Below are positions 34,681 to 44,171 of a stretch of DNA of 64,000 nt, one piece after another (position 1 is the stretch's first letter; each line of letters begins with the position of its first letter). The notes below the pieces were generated by a model. The model worked only from the letters and a program-made list of their open reading frames with translations, was not told the DNA's origin and searched no databases. Source of the stretch: DASZHJ01 sp035517495 (GTDB lineage Bacteria; Pseudomonadota; Alphaproteobacteria; ATCC43930; CGMCC-115725); the NCBI GenBank assembly GCA_035517495.1, contig DATIYT010000138.1, positions 1-64,000 of the forward strand, given 5' to 3'. The translations under genes and the position numbers were made by a program.

Positions 34681-35642
34681 ACGAGCTTGTGGCCGAGGCC
34701 AGCGAGCTCTCGCGCAGCTACAAGGTGCGGCGCGGCGTCTTTGGCGAACCGGCGCTGCTTCGGGCGGTGGACGGCGTGTCCTTCGCGATTGCGCCCGGGC
34801 GCACCCTCGCGGTGGTGGGCGAATCCGGTTGCGGCAAGTCGACCTTGGCGCGGCTCGTTACATTGATCGAGAAACCGAGTGCGGGACACCTCAGCTTGAT
34901 CGGCCATGACGCGGTCACTGCCGCCGGCACCGCCCGCGCGCTCCTGCGCCGTTCGGTGCAGATCGTGTTCCAAAATCCGTATGGCTCGCTCAACCCCCGC
35001 AAGAAGGTGGGCGCAATCCTCGAGGAGCCGCTCGCGATCAACACCACCTTGGGCAAGTCCGCGCGGCAGGCCGCCGCGCGCGATGCAATGGCGAAGGTCG
35101 GCCTCCGGCCCGAACATTACCACCGCTATCCCCATATGTTTTCGGGCGGCCAACGCCAACGCATTGCCATCGCGCGCGCGCTGATGCTGCAACCGAAGCT
35201 GGTGGTGGCGGACGAGCCGGTCTCCGCGCTCGACGTCTCGATTCAGGCGCAGGTGCTCAATCTTTTGCGCGATCTTCAGGAAGAGCTGGGCCTCTCGTAT
35301 CTGTTCATCTCGCACGATCTCGCCGTCGTTCGTCACGTCGCCGACGAAGTGATGGTGATGTACCTGGGCCGGAGCGTGGAGCAGGGCCCGCGCGACGCGG
35401 TGTTCGACCGTCCGCTACACCCCTATACTCAGGCGCTGCTTGCGAGCACGCCGGGGATCGAGAAGAAACGCGCGCGGCAAGTCCTGAAGGGCGAGTTGCC
35501 CTCGCCGCTGAATCCGCCCAAGGGCTGTGCGTTTAACACGCGCTGCGCGCACGCGACGGACCGCTGCCGCGCGGAACGTCCGGCTCTGCGCGAAGTCACC
35601 GCGCAGCGTGTCGCCTGTCACTACGCCGAGACGTTTCTCTGA
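34677..35642 (+). CDS. dppF: Dipeptide ABC transporter ATP-binding protein DppF
   Basis: A 321-residue ATPase subunit, partner of DppD. It has Walker A GESGCGKSTLARLV, Q-loop IVFQNPYGSLNPRKKVG, signature FSGGQRQRIAIARAL, Walker B LVVADEPVSALDVSIQAQ and H-loop FISHDLAVVRHVADEVMVMYLGRSVEQGP. The end has the oligopeptide C-terminal segment LPSPLNPPKGCAFNTRC with conserved cysteines. It closes the dppABCDF operon; a dienelactone hydrolase gene converges 6 bases beyond. Confidence 0.95.
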   Translation: MNELVAEASELSRSYKVRRGVFGEPALLRAVDGVSFAIAPGRTLAVVGESGCGKSTLARLVTLIEKPSAGHLSLIGHDAVTAAGTARALLRRSVQIVFQNPYGSLNPRKKVGAILEEPLAINTTLGKSARQAAARDAMAKVGLRPEHYHRYPHMFSGGQRQRIAIARALMLQPKLVVADEPVSALDVSIQAQVLNLLRDLQEELGLSYLFISHDLAVVRHVADEVMVMYLGRSVEQGPRDAVFDRPLHPYTQALLASTPGIEKKRARQVLKGELPSPLNPPKGCAFNTRCAHATDRCRAERPALREVTAQRVACHYAETFL

Positions 35643-35648
35643 ACCGAA

Positions 35649-36509
35649 CTAAGCAAGCGTCTCCTTGAAGACCGCGAGGGTGCGGCCCCAAGCCAGTTTC
35701 GCCGCGGCCTCGTCGTAGCGCGCGGATTGTGTGTCGTCGTTGAAGCCGTGGTTGGCGCCCGCGTAGTAGTAGAGCGAGTAACGGATCTCGGCCGCCTTCA
35801 GCTCGGCCTCGTAGGCCGGAGCCATCGCGCCGAGGCGCGTGTCCAGCTTCGGATCGGCATAGTGCAGCAGCATCACGGCCTTGATCTTCGGGACCAATGC
35901 CGCGTCCGGAGGCGCGCCGTAGTAAGCGACACCGGCGGCAAGCAGCGGATCGGCGACCGCGAGTTGGTTCACGACCCCGCCGCCCCAACAGAAGCCCACC
36001 GCACCGATCTTACCGTTGACGTCCGGCCGTTGCCGGAGCCAATCGGCCGCCGCCATAGCATTGCCGCTATGATTGCCCTGGAGCTTGCTGAAAACCTTCA
36101 TCGCCTCGTCTTCGTCCTTGGGTGTACCGCCCAGCGGCGAGAGAAAATCGACCGCCAGCGCCACATAACCCTCGACCGCGAGCCGCCGTGCTATGTCCTC
36201 GATGTGCGGATTGAGGCCGCGATTTTGGTGTACGACCACGATGCCGCCATGCTTACCGTCGGCCTTGGTCTTGGCGAGATAAGCCTTCACCTCGCCGGTT
36301 GAGCCGGAAAAAGTCACACGATCGGTCGCGATGCGCGGATCGTCTTCGGCGACGATCGCGGCGAGAGCGTAATTCGATTGCAGCAGCGGAAGGAGCGCCG
36401 CAGCGGCCGCGGCTCCACCCACCAATTTCGCCGCGCGTTCCAAGAAGAGGCGTCGATCGAAATGGACGTGCACGAAGTCGTCGTAGAGATCGATGATGCG
36501 CTGGTCCAT
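35649..36509 (-). CDS. Dienelactone hydrolase family protein, exported
   Basis: A 286-residue alpha/beta hydrolase. The catalytic Cys is in GAVGFCWGGGVVNQLA, the Asp is probably in HYADPKLDTRLGA and the His in GANHGFNDD, matching the DLH Cys-Asp-His triad. The N-terminal RRLFLERAAKLVGGAAAAAALLPLL resembles a Tat-type or membrane-anchoring signal (twin Arg before a hydrophobic run), placed unusually after 18 residues. Related enzymes hydrolyse dienelactone in chloroaromatic degradation, but many, like this form, have unknown substrates. It is convergent with dppF and divergent from the MetE-like gene. Confidence 0.9.
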   Translation of the reverse strand: MDQRIIDLYDDFVHVHFDRRLFLERAAKLVGGAAAAAALLPLLQSNYALAAIVAEDDPRIATDRVTFSGSTGEVKAYLAKTKADGKHGGIVVVHQNRGLNPHIEDIARRLAVEGYVALAVDFLSPLGGTPKDEDEAMKVFSKLQGNHSGNAMAAADWLRQRPDVNGKIGAVGFCWGGGVVNQLAVADPLLAAGVAYYGAPPDAALVPKIKAVMLLHYADPKLDTRLGAMAPAYEAELKAAEIRYSLYYYAGANHGFNDDTQSARYDEAAAKLAWGRTLAVFKETLA

Positions 36510-36625
36510 GCATGCCTCCCAATTTCGCCGGCAAGGCTATGCGAGCTTGGGGGATCGGAAGCATCACGACTCCGCGATATAGTGAGCAATCGACATTGCA
36601 ACCCCGCAAAGAACAGGCAGATGCC

Positions 36626-37657
36626 ATGGAATTGCCACTTCTCCCGACCACGGTCGTCGGCAGCTACCCGCAACCGGATTGGCTCATCGATCGCACGGCG
36701 CTGACGGCGCAGGCTCCGCCGCGCGTCAGGCTCGAAACGCTCTGGCGCGTGCCGAAACCGTTCCTCGAGGAAGCACAGGACGACGCGACGGTGCTGGCGA
36801 TTCGCGCCATGGAGCGAGCTGGCATCGACATCGTGAGCGACGGCGAGATGCGGCGGGAAAGTTACTCGAACCGCTTCGCGACCGCACTCGAAGGGGTCGA
36901 CATCGATAATCCCGGGCAGGTATCAAGCCGCACCGGGCGGCTGCAATCGGTGCCCCGCGTGGTGGGCCCGATCCACCGCCGCCACGCGGTTGAGCGGCGC
37001 GACGTGGTGTTCCTGCGCCGTAACACCGACCGCCCGATCAAGATCACGCTGCCCGGCCCCTTCACCATGGCGCAGCAAGCCTTGGACGAGCACTACCGCG
37101 ACGAAGAAGCGCTCGCCATGGCCTATGCCGATGCGGTCAATGCCGAGGCCAAGGACCTCAAGGCAGCGGGCGCCGACGTCATTCAGCTCGACGAGCCTTA
37201 TATGCAGGCGATGCCGGAAAAGGCTCGGCGGTTTGCGGTCAAGGCGATCAACCGGGCGCTCGCGGGAGTCGCGGGCCCGACGGCGGTGCATCTCTGCTTT
37301 GGTTACGCATACATCGTGAAGGGCAAGCCCGCCGGCTATTCATTCCTCGCGGAATTGGCGGAGGTCGCGGCAGATCAGATCTCGATCGAGGCCGCGCAGC
37401 CCAGACTTGACCTCGGGATCCTTCGCGACCTGGCGCCGAAGACGGTTCTGGTGGGCGTGCTCGATCTCGCCGACATCTCGGTCGAGAGCGCTGAGACGGT
37501 CGCGGAGCGAATCCGCAGCGCGCTTAGATTTGCGCCGCCGGAACGCATCGTCCCCGCACCCGATTGCGGCATGAAGTATTTGCCGCGTGCAACCGCATTC
37601 GGCAAGCTCAAGGCGCTCGCGGAAGGCGTCGCGATCGTGCGTCGGGAGCTCGGGTAA
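36626..37657 (+). CDS. Cobalamin-independent methionine synthase-like (MetE C-terminal domain) protein
   Basis: A 343-residue stand-alone TIM barrel of the MetE C-terminal type. It starts LLPTTVVGSYPQPDWL and includes the ERAGIDIVSDGEMRRESY strand, KITLPGPFTMAQQALDEHY, VIQLDEPYMQAMPEKA, AVHLCFGYAY (His and Cys zinc ligands) and IVPAPDCGMKYLPRATAFGKLKALAEG (last Cys ligand). Full MetE is about 750 residues; single-domain homologues use other methyl donors or unknown thiols. It therefore may transfer methyl groups to homocysteine or a related thiol. The start is the ATG at 36626; upstream residues lack similarity. Confidence 0.9.
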   Translation: MELPLLPTTVVGSYPQPDWLIDRTALTAQAPPRVRLETLWRVPKPFLEEAQDDATVLAIRAMERAGIDIVSDGEMRRESYSNRFATALEGVDIDNPGQVSSRTGRLQSVPRVVGPIHRRHAVERRDVVFLRRNTDRPIKITLPGPFTMAQQALDEHYRDEEALAMAYADAVNAEAKDLKAAGADVIQLDEPYMQAMPEKARRFAVKAINRALAGVAGPTAVHLCFGYAYIVKGKPAGYSFLAELAEVAADQISIEAAQPRLDLGILRDLAPKTVLVGVLDLADISVESAETVAERIRSALRFAPPERIVPAPDCGMKYLPRATAFGKLKALAEGVAIVRRELG

Positions 37658-37769
37658 TTACCTCTGACGCCAAAAAACCCTTTGTTTCTTGTCGCCCCGT
37701 CTCGATCGCCATAAGGTCTCTTGTTCAACATTCCGGAAAGACAATCCGGACAGCTAAGGGAGGAAGAAC

Positions 37770-38195
37770 ATGATTACCCGCCGCGAATTCACAAGCTTTG
37801 CGACCTGCGCGATCTGCGCCGCTTCGGAACTGATTTCGACGGGCGCGATTGCCCAGGGAACGGCACCCGCGACGACGCCTGGCGTCACGAGAAGAATTCT
37901 GTCCCAGACCGAAGGGCCGGTGCCGGGTTATGTGACGATCATCGTTGATGGAGAGATCGATCCGGGCGTGGTGGTGGGCCGGCACACACACCCGGGAATC
38001 GAATCGGGCTACATTGTCGAAGGCAACATAGAGCTGCCGATCCAGGGCCAGCCGACGCGCGCGCTGAAGGCCGGAGACGCGTACCAGGTGCCAGCGGAGA
38101 CGCCCCACGCCGGCGGTGCGGCGACGACCACAAAGGTGCGGTTCACGGCCACCTACGTCGTCGAGAAAGGAAAGCCGCTGGCCTCTCCAGCCTGA
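37770..38195 (+). CDS. Tat-exported cupin domain protein
   Basis: A 141-residue protein with a twin-arginine signal (ITRREFTSFATCAICAASEL, cleavage near AIAQG). A single cupin follows: DPGVVVGRHTHPGIESGYIVEGNIEL gives His, His and Glu ligands, and YQVPAETPHAGGAATT gives the last His. Export by the Tat route suggests the protein folds with a metal before transport. The start at 37770 follows GGGAGGAAGAAC, a strong ribosome-binding site. No operon partner is evident; the enzymatic or binding function is unknown. Confidence 0.9.
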   Translation: MITRREFTSFATCAICAASELISTGAIAQGTAPATTPGVTRRILSQTEGPVPGYVTIIVDGEIDPGVVVGRHTHPGIESGYIVEGNIELPIQGQPTRALKAGDAYQVPAETPHAGGAATTTKVRFTATYVVEKGKPLASPA

Positions 38196-38258
38196 GCGTC
38201 AGCGGATATCGGCAGTGCGCAGCCGGTCGGCAATCAAACCGGGATGGCCGGCGCTCGC

Positions 38259-38666
38259 TCAGCCGAACGTGCTGACCTTGTCGATCGCGATGCGGAGAAT
38301 CTCGCGCACCTCGCCGGGAGACCACCAAGCATAGGGCTTGCCGGTGTAGCGTTGCGCCAAGGTTTCCAGATGCGCCTTGGCGCCCTTCTCGGTCACCCCC
38401 ACCACTCGTCCACGGATCGCGACGTAGCGGTAGGGATTCGCGGGGTCTGAAACCTCGATCGCTACTTGCGGCCGCTTGACGACATTGCGGTTCTTCACCC
38501 GGCCGCTTTTGCTGTTGACGAGAACGACGTGGCCTTCCGGTGTCTCCTCAACGTCGACCCAGACCGGACTCACCTGTGGCGCGCCATCCGCCATCAGGGT
38601 CGCGAAATGAGCCACCGCGCGGCTGCGCAGGAGGTCGAGGTAGGCATCGGGAATGCGACCGGTCAT
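38259..38666 (-). CDS. PPOX-class (pyridoxamine 5'-phosphate oxidase-fold) protein
   Basis: A 135-residue split-beta-barrel flavin or F420-binding family member. It has the motif order of the short PPOX group: VAHFATLMADGAPQVSPVWVDVE, GHVVLVNSKSGRVKNRNVVKRPQVAIEV, YRYVAIRGRVVGVTEKGA and the closing KPYAWWSPGEVREILRIAIDKVSTFG. Members bind FMN, F420 or haem-like ligands and reduce or sense small molecules; alphaproteobacterial representatives mostly have unknown roles. It lies 54 bases from the end of metH on the same strand with no obvious coupling. Confidence 0.88.
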   Translation of the reverse strand: MTGRIPDAYLDLLRSRAVAHFATLMADGAPQVSPVWVDVEETPEGHVVLVNSKSGRVKNRNVVKRPQVAIEVSDPANPYRYVAIRGRVVGVTEKGAKAHLETLAQRYTGKPYAWWSPGEVREILRIAIDKVSTFG

Positions 38667-38720
38667 GGCGTGCCCCTTTGATCATCAAAACAGGTCAAGG
38701 CTAGCACCGATGCCGTACGC

Positions 38721-41700
38721 TCACACCGAAAAATACTTGGCTTGCGGATGGGCGACCACGATTGCCGAGGTGGATTGCTCGGGATCGAGCTGGTCCTCCT
38801 CGGTGAGTGAAACGCCGATGGCGTCCGCACCCAGCAGCTTCAAGAGTTGGCGTTGGTCGGCGAGATTCGGGCAGGCGGGATATCCGAAGGAATAACGGCT
38901 GCCGCGATAACCCTGGGCCAGCATGGCGTCCATGTCGCGCGCCTCCTCGGCCGCGAACCCCAGTTCGGCGCGGATGCGCTTGTGCACATACTCCGCCATC
39001 GCCTCCGCCATCTCGACCGAAAGGCCGTGCAGGTAGAGATAATCCTGATAGCGGTCCTGCTGGAACCACTCGCGTGCGGTGTCGCTGGCGCGCGCGCCCA
39101 CGGTCACGACTTGCAGTCCGATCACGTCGCGCACATCGACGCCTTCGCCCACGTCGCGGAAGAAATCGGCGATGCAGAGGCCGCCTTCCTTGTTCTGACG
39201 CGGGAAGGTAAAGCGCGCGACCTCGGTGCTGCCGTCGTTCTCGAACAGGATCACGTCGTTGCCATGCGCCGCGGCTTTCCAATACCCGTAGGCCGCCTGC
39301 GGCACGAAGATGTCTTGCTGCACCACCACGTCCATGAGCCGCTGCAGGATCGGGCGCAATTCCTGATGCGCCCAGGCCTTGTACTCGTCGAGGCTGCGGC
39401 CCTGCTTGCGGTAGCCCCAATGGAATTGATAGAGCATGCGCTCGTTGAGATACGGCAGCAGCGCCTTGAGCGGCACCCGCGCGATGGTACGCGTACCCCA
39501 AAACGGCGGCGCCGGGATCGCCAGGTCGCGCGTCAGCTCCTGCCGCCGCAATCTGATTTCATCGAGGTCGAGCGGGCGCAACACGCGCTCGTCTGCCGCG
39601 CGACCGAGCTTGCGCTTCTGGTTGACCGGCCTTCCCTCGGCCTTCGCCTTGAGGGCCGCCAAGTGCCGATCGAACTCGCCGCCCATCACCTTGTCCATGA
39701 GGTGAAGCCCGTCGAAGGCATCGCCTGCATAGGCGACGCGGCCCGAGGCGTAAGCCTTGACGCAGTCCTCCTCGACGTAGCGGCGCGTGAGCGCGGCGCC
39801 ACCCAGCATCACCGGCATCGCGAGGCCCCGGCGTGACATTTCCTCGAGGTTCTCGCGCATCACGACGGTCGACTTCACCAGCAAGCCCGACATTCCGACC
39901 GCGTCGGCCTTGTGCTGTTCCGCCGCCTCCAGGATCGCGTTCAATGGCTGCTTGATGCCGAGATTGATCACGCGATAGCCGTTGTTGGTGAGGATGATAT
40001 CGACCAGGTTCTTGCCGATATCGTGCACATCGCCCTTGACGGTCGCCAGCACCACCGTGCCCTTCTGCTGACCTTCGACCCGCTCCATGAACGGCTCCAG
40101 AAAAGCGACCGCGCGCTTCATGGTCTCGGCCGATTGCAGCACGAAGGGAAGCTGCATCTTGCCGGCGCCGAATAGTTCGCCCACTACCTTCATGCCGCCG
40201 AGCAGGAACACGTTGATGATGTCGAGCGGCGGGTGCGATTTGAGCGCCAGTTTGAGATCGTCCTCGAGCCCGGTGCGATCGCCATCGACGATGCGCTGCT
40301 TCAAGCGTTCTTCGACGGTGGCCGGCCGCTCCTTTTGGTGCGCCTTCGCCGACTGTCGGTCCTGGAACAGCGCGATATAGGCTTGCAGCGGATCGTAATC
40401 GGGGCGGCGGCGGTCATAGATCAGATCCTCCGCGACGCGCGCCTCCTCCTCGGGGATTTGATGGAACGGCACGATGCGCGAGACATGAACGATCGCGGCC
40501 GTGAGGCCGCGCTTCAGCGCATGATCGAGAAACACCGAGTTGAGGGTGTGGCGAGCCGCGGGATTGAGGCCAAAGGAGATATTGGAAAGGCCGAGCACGA
40601 TCTGCGCCTGTGGTATCTCTGCCGAAATGCGTTCGATCGCATCGAGGGTATGCAGGCCCAGCTTCCGGTCGTCCTCATTGCCGGTGCAGATCGTAAAGGT
40701 CAGGGGATCGATGATTAGGTCCGATTCCGGCAAGCCGAACCGGCCGCAGGCGAAATCGCGAAGGCGTTTGGCGACAACGACTTTCTGCTCGGCCTCCTTT
40801 GCCATGCCATGCTCGTCGATCGTAAGCGCGATCACGGCAGCGCCGAAGCGGCGCGCCAGAGCCATGCGCTTCTCCGCCGGCGCCTCGCCGTCCTCGAAAT
40901 TGATCGAGTTGATGACGGCCTTGCCGCCATAGAGCTTGAGCGCGGATTCCAGCACCGGCAATTCCGTCGAATCGATCACCACCGGCGCGGTGACGGCACC
41001 GCGCATGCGCGTGACCGCCGCGGTCATGTCGGCGACCTCGTCGCGCCCGACGAAGGCGGTACAGAGGTCGAGCGCGTTCGACCCCTCCTTCACTTGGGTG
41101 CGCGCCATTTCAAGGCAACCGTCCCAATCGCCCTTTTCTTGCCGCTCGCGGAACTGCTTGGAGCCGTTCGCATTGCAGCGTTCGCCGATCGAGAGATAGG
41201 CGTTCTCCTGACGCAGCGGCACCGCCTGAAAAAGCGAGGCGATCGACGGCACCCAATAATGCCGGCGCTGGACCGGCGTCGGGCGCTGCCCGCCGCGGCT
41301 CAGCCGCTTCAACATCTGGTCGAGCGCCGCGATGTGCTTGGGCGTGGTGCCGCAGCATCCGCCTATCAGGTTAACGCCGTCCTCGAGGATGAATCGCTCC
41401 TGCCACTGCACCAACTCCTGCGGGGTCAGCGGGTAGTGCGCAGCGCCGTTCACGAGCTCCGGCAGGCCGGCATTGGGCTGCACCGAGATGAGCCCCGGCC
41501 AACTCTCGCCCAGCCACTTCACGTGCTCCGCCATCTCGCGGGGACCGGTTGCGCAATTGAAGCCCATGAGCGGAACGTCCAGCGCACCGACGATCGCGGC
41601 GGCGGCACCGACGTCGGCACCGACCAACAGGGTGCCCGTTGTCTCCATGGTCACCTGCACCAGTATCGGCGTGGCGATCTTGGCGTCGGCACGCGCGCGC

Positions 41701-42221
41701 TTGGCGCCGTTCACCGCGGCCTTCATCTGCAGAGTGTCTTGACAAGTCTCGATCAGGATCGCATCGACTCCGCCCGCGATCAGCCCCGCACTCTGGATCG
41801 CGAGCGCGTCTTCCAGCGTCTGGTAGTCGACGTGGCCCAGCGAGGGCAGTCGCGTTCCCGGCCCGATCGAGCCGATCAGGAAGCGAGTGCGGCCGTCGCC
41901 GCGAAATTCCTCCATCACCTCACGCGCCAACTCCGCCGAGTGGCGGTTGATGGCGAGGGCCTGGTCTTGCAGTCCGAACTCGCCCAAAGTCACGGGCGAG
42001 CCGCCGAATGTATTGGTCTGGATCGCATCGGATCCGGCCGCCAAATAGCTCCGGTAGATATCGCGGATGACGTCGGGTCGGCTCTCGTTGATCACTTCCG
42101 AGCAATTTTCATGGCCCAGAAAATCGCGTTCCACCGAGAGCCCGCGCGCCATGATCTCGGTCCCCATGGCACCATCGCACAACAGAACCCGGTCTTTCAG
42201 ATAGTCGAGCAGATGCGCCAT
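38721..42221 (-). CDS. metH: Cobalamin-dependent methionine synthase
   Basis: An 1166-residue modular enzyme, close to the 1227-residue E. coli MetH. All four modules are present: the homocysteine module with zinc cysteines in GFNCATGPREM and GGCCGTTPKHI; the pterin module with SIGERCNANGSKQFRE and VIDSTELPVLESALKLYGGKAVINSINFEDGE; the cobalamin module with the lower-ligand His in VKGDVHDIGKNLVDIIL and GMSGLLVKSTVVM; and the C-terminal SAM reactivation module ending DRYQDYLYLHGLSVEMAEAMAE and RGSRYSFGYPACPNLADQ. It converts homocysteine to methionine. It lies 3 bases after metF, in the regulator-metF-metH operon. Confidence 0.98.
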   Translation of the reverse strand: MAHLLDYLKDRVLLCDGAMGTEIMARGLSVERDFLGHENCSEVINESRPDVIRDIYRSYLAAGSDAIQTNTFGGSPVTLGEFGLQDQALAINRHSAELAREVMEEFRGDGRTRFLIGSIGPGTRLPSLGHVDYQTLEDALAIQSAGLIAGGVDAILIETCQDTLQMKAAVNGAKRARADAKIATPILVQVTMETTGTLLVGADVGAAAAIVGALDVPLMGFNCATGPREMAEHVKWLGESWPGLISVQPNAGLPELVNGAAHYPLTPQELVQWQERFILEDGVNLIGGCCGTTPKHIAALDQMLKRLSRGGQRPTPVQRRHYWVPSIASLFQAVPLRQENAYLSIGERCNANGSKQFRERQEKGDWDGCLEMARTQVKEGSNALDLCTAFVGRDEVADMTAAVTRMRGAVTAPVVIDSTELPVLESALKLYGGKAVINSINFEDGEAPAEKRMALARRFGAAVIALTIDEHGMAKEAEQKVVVAKRLRDFACGRFGLPESDLIIDPLTFTICTGNEDDRKLGLHTLDAIERISAEIPQAQIVLGLSNISFGLNPAARHTLNSVFLDHALKRGLTAAIVHVSRIVPFHQIPEEEARVAEDLIYDRRRPDYDPLQAYIALFQDRQSAKAHQKERPATVEERLKQRIVDGDRTGLEDDLKLALKSHPPLDIINVFLLGGMKVVGELFGAGKMQLPFVLQSAETMKRAVAFLEPFMERVEGQQKGTVVLATVKGDVHDIGKNLVDIILTNNGYRVINLGIKQPLNAILEAAEQHKADAVGMSGLLVKSTVVMRENLEEMSRRGLAMPVMLGGAALTRRYVEEDCVKAYASGRVAYAGDAFDGLHLMDKVMGGEFDRHLAALKAKAEGRPVNQKRKLGRAADERVLRPLDLDEIRLRRQELTRDLAIPAPPFWGTRTIARVPLKALLPYLNERMLYQFHWGYRKQGRSLDEYKAWAHQELRPILQRLMDVVVQQDIFVPQAAYGYWKAAAHGNDVILFENDGSTEVARFTFPRQNKEGGLCIADFFRDVGEGVDVRDVIGLQVVTVGARASDTAREWFQQDRYQDYLYLHGLSVEMAEAMAEYVHKRIRAELGFAAEEARDMDAMLAQGYRGSRYSFGYPACPNLADQRQLLKLLGADAIGVSLTEEDQLDPEQSTSAIVVAHPQAKYFSV

Positions 42222-42224
42222 CGC

Positions 42225-43154
42225 CTACTCCGCGCCCGCGGGCAGTGGCGCCGGCACCGCCGCGCGCACGCCCAGCATGTGACAGATCGCGACGGTCAGC
42301 TCGGCGCGATTGAGGGTATAGAAATGAAATTCCTCGACGCCTTCGACCTGCAACAGCCGGCACTGCTCGATCGCGACCGACGCCGCGACGAGGCGGCGTG
42401 TGTCGGGATCGTCGTCAAGCCCCTCGAACAGTGCACCCATCCAGGGCGGGACATGCGCCCCGCAGAGCGACGCAAATCGTCGCATCTGCGCGACATTGGT
42501 GACCGGGAGGATGCCCGGCACGATCGGCACCGTCACTCCGGCCTTGCGTGCGCGATCGACGAACCGCAGATAGACCTCGGTATCGAAGAAGAATTGAGTG
42601 ATGGCGCGGCTCGCGCCGGCATCGATTTTGCGCTTGAGATTGTCGAGATCGAAATCGGCGCTGGGCGCGTCGGGGTGAGTCTCCGGATAGGCAGCCACCG
42701 TGATTTCGAAGTCGGCGACGCGCCGCAGTCCCGCCACGAGGTCCGCCGCATAGGAATATCCCTGGGGATGCGGCCGGTAGCGCCCCTGCCCGGGCTCGGG
42801 ATCGCCGCGCAGCGCCACCACATGGCGGACGCCCGAGTCCCAATAGCGCCGTGCGATCGCATCGATCTCGGCACATGTGGCGCCGAGGCATGTCAGATGC
42901 GCCGCCGGCTCCAGCGGCGTCTCATGTCGGATGCGGGTCACGGTCGCGTGTGTGCGCTCCCGCGTCGAACCGCCGGCGCCATAAGTGACGGACACGAAGC
43001 GCGGCCGCAACGGCTCGAGCCGCTTCACGGCCTGCCAGAGCCGCTGTTCCATCTCCTCGGTCTTCGGCGGGAAAAATTCGAAGGAAACATTGGGGCGTGC
43101 GCCGCGCTTCCAAACCGGCTCGGCCAATGGCCGCCGCTGCGGAGTACCGCTCAC
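42225..43154 (-). CDS. metF: Methylenetetrahydrofolate reductase
   Basis: A 309-residue TIM-barrel flavoprotein that makes 5-methyltetrahydrofolate, the methyl donor for MetH. Its motifs include VSFEFFPPKTEEMEQRLW (catalytic Glu), RFVSVTYGAGGSTRERTHATV, AHLTCLGATCAEID, VALRGDPE, VAAYPETHPDAPS and ITQFFFDTEVYLRFVDRAR. The GTG at 43154 overlaps the stop of the regulator gene (GTGA) and metH follows after 3 bases, so the three are one translationally coupled unit. A longer upstream frame has no family similarity and runs within the regulator gene. Confidence 0.95.
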   Translation of the reverse strand: MSGTPQRRPLAEPVWKRGARPNVSFEFFPPKTEEMEQRLWQAVKRLEPLRPRFVSVTYGAGGSTRERTHATVTRIRHETPLEPAAHLTCLGATCAEIDAIARRYWDSGVRHVVALRGDPEPGQGRYRPHPQGYSYAADLVAGLRRVADFEITVAAYPETHPDAPSADFDLDNLKRKIDAGASRAITQFFFDTEVYLRFVDRARKAGVTVPIVPGILPVTNVAQMRRFASLCGAHVPPWMGALFEGLDDDPDTRRLVAASVAIEQCRLLQVEGVEEFHFYTLNRAELTVAICHMLGVRAAVPAPLPAGAE

Positions 43155-44146
43155 GACGCGACCTCGGCCGATGCGGCGTCGCCGGCAGAGGTGACGCGGC
43201 GCGCCGAAGGAAGCGCGAGGCGCCGCCGTGCCGACCAGAGAGTCACGGTCAAGGGATTGCCGGGGAGGTGCATGATGACGCCGGGATCGAATCCGGCATC
43301 GACGCACCACTGCACGACCTCGTCATCCGCGAAGCCCAAGCGAAGATGCGCGGCATCGCTGCGCAGTTCCTCGACCTCGTGTGGCGCGAAATCCACGACG
43401 ACCAGCCGGCCACCGGGCTGCAGCACGCGCGCCGCCTCACGGATCGCACGCACGGGGTCGGCGGCGTAATGCAGGACCTGGTGAAAGATCGCGGCATCGA
43501 AGGATTCATCGGCGAGCGGGAGTTGGTACATGTCGCCCTGGCGCAGCGAGCAATTGCGCAAGCCCGCGTGCTCCAGATTGACCCGCGCCACCGCCAGCAT
43601 CTCGCGCGAGAGATCGACGCCGAGCGCGTGCTCCACGCGCGGCGCGAATAGCTCCAGCATGCGGCCGGTACCGGTGCCCACATCCAGCAGATCGCCCATG
43701 CCCTGCTCCGGCAGCAGAGCCAGCAACGCCGCCTCCACCTCCCGCTCGTCCACATAGAGCGAGCGAATCTTGTCCCATTGCGCGGCGTTCCGGCGGAAAT
43801 AGGCGCTCGCGGTGTCCGCGCGCGCGCGCCGCAACGCGTCGAGCCGCTGCCGATCGAGGGCGAGGAGCGGAGCGTCGGGAACCATCGCAAGCACCGCGCG
43901 CGCGAGCTTGGCGCCCGCGCCGCGGCGCGCGAGCCGATAGAACACGAACGCGCCGTCGCGGAAGCGATCCAATAACCCGGCTTCGCAGAGGAGGCGCAGG
44001 TGGCGCGAGACCCGAGGCTGGCTTTGTCCCAGCACGCCCACCAAGTCGCTCACCGTTAGCTCGCCTTCCGCGCAGAGCCGGAGCAGCCGCAACCGTGAAG
44101 ATTCCGCCGCCGCCCGGAGTCCAGTGAGCACCTGGTCCATCAGCAT
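43151..44146 (-). CDS. ArsR-family regulator fused to SAM methyltransferase domain (SahR-like)
   Basis: A 331-residue fusion. Residues 1-90 are an ArsR winged helix (AESSRLRLLRLCAEGELTVSDLVGVLGQSQPRVSRHLRLLCEAGLL). Residues about 130-300 are a class I methyltransferase core with DLLDVGTGTGRMLELFAP, ALGVDLSREMLAVARVNL, LRQGDMYQLPL and VLQPGGRLVVVDFAPHE. This architecture, at the head of metF-metH, matches the SahR regulators of proteobacterial methionine metabolism, in which the methyltransferase-like domain senses S-adenosylhomocysteine. A 20-bp imperfect palindrome 26 bases upstream is a plausible operator. Calling it SahR is from memory of the family and context. Confidence 0.88.
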   Translation of the reverse strand: MLMDQVLTGLRAAAESSRLRLLRLCAEGELTVSDLVGVLGQSQPRVSRHLRLLCEAGLLDRFRDGAFVFYRLARRGAGAKLARAVLAMVPDAPLLALDRQRLDALRRARADTASAYFRRNAAQWDKIRSLYVDEREVEAALLALLPEQGMGDLLDVGTGTGRMLELFAPRVEHALGVDLSREMLAVARVNLEHAGLRNCSLRQGDMYQLPLADESFDAAIFHQVLHYAADPVRAIREAARVLQPGGRLVVVDFAPHEVEELRSDAAHLRLGFADDEVVQWCVDAGFDPGVIMHLPGNPLTVTLWSARRRLALPSARRVTSAGDAASAEVAS

Positions 44147-44171
44147 GTCCCATCAATAGCAATCTGTGTTC

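Noticed and set aside
40809..43469. 886-codon plus-strand open frame opposite metH, metF and the regulator gene
   Set aside because: It runs antisense to three clearly conserved genes, and its translation has no family motifs; such frames are expected in high-GC DNA.
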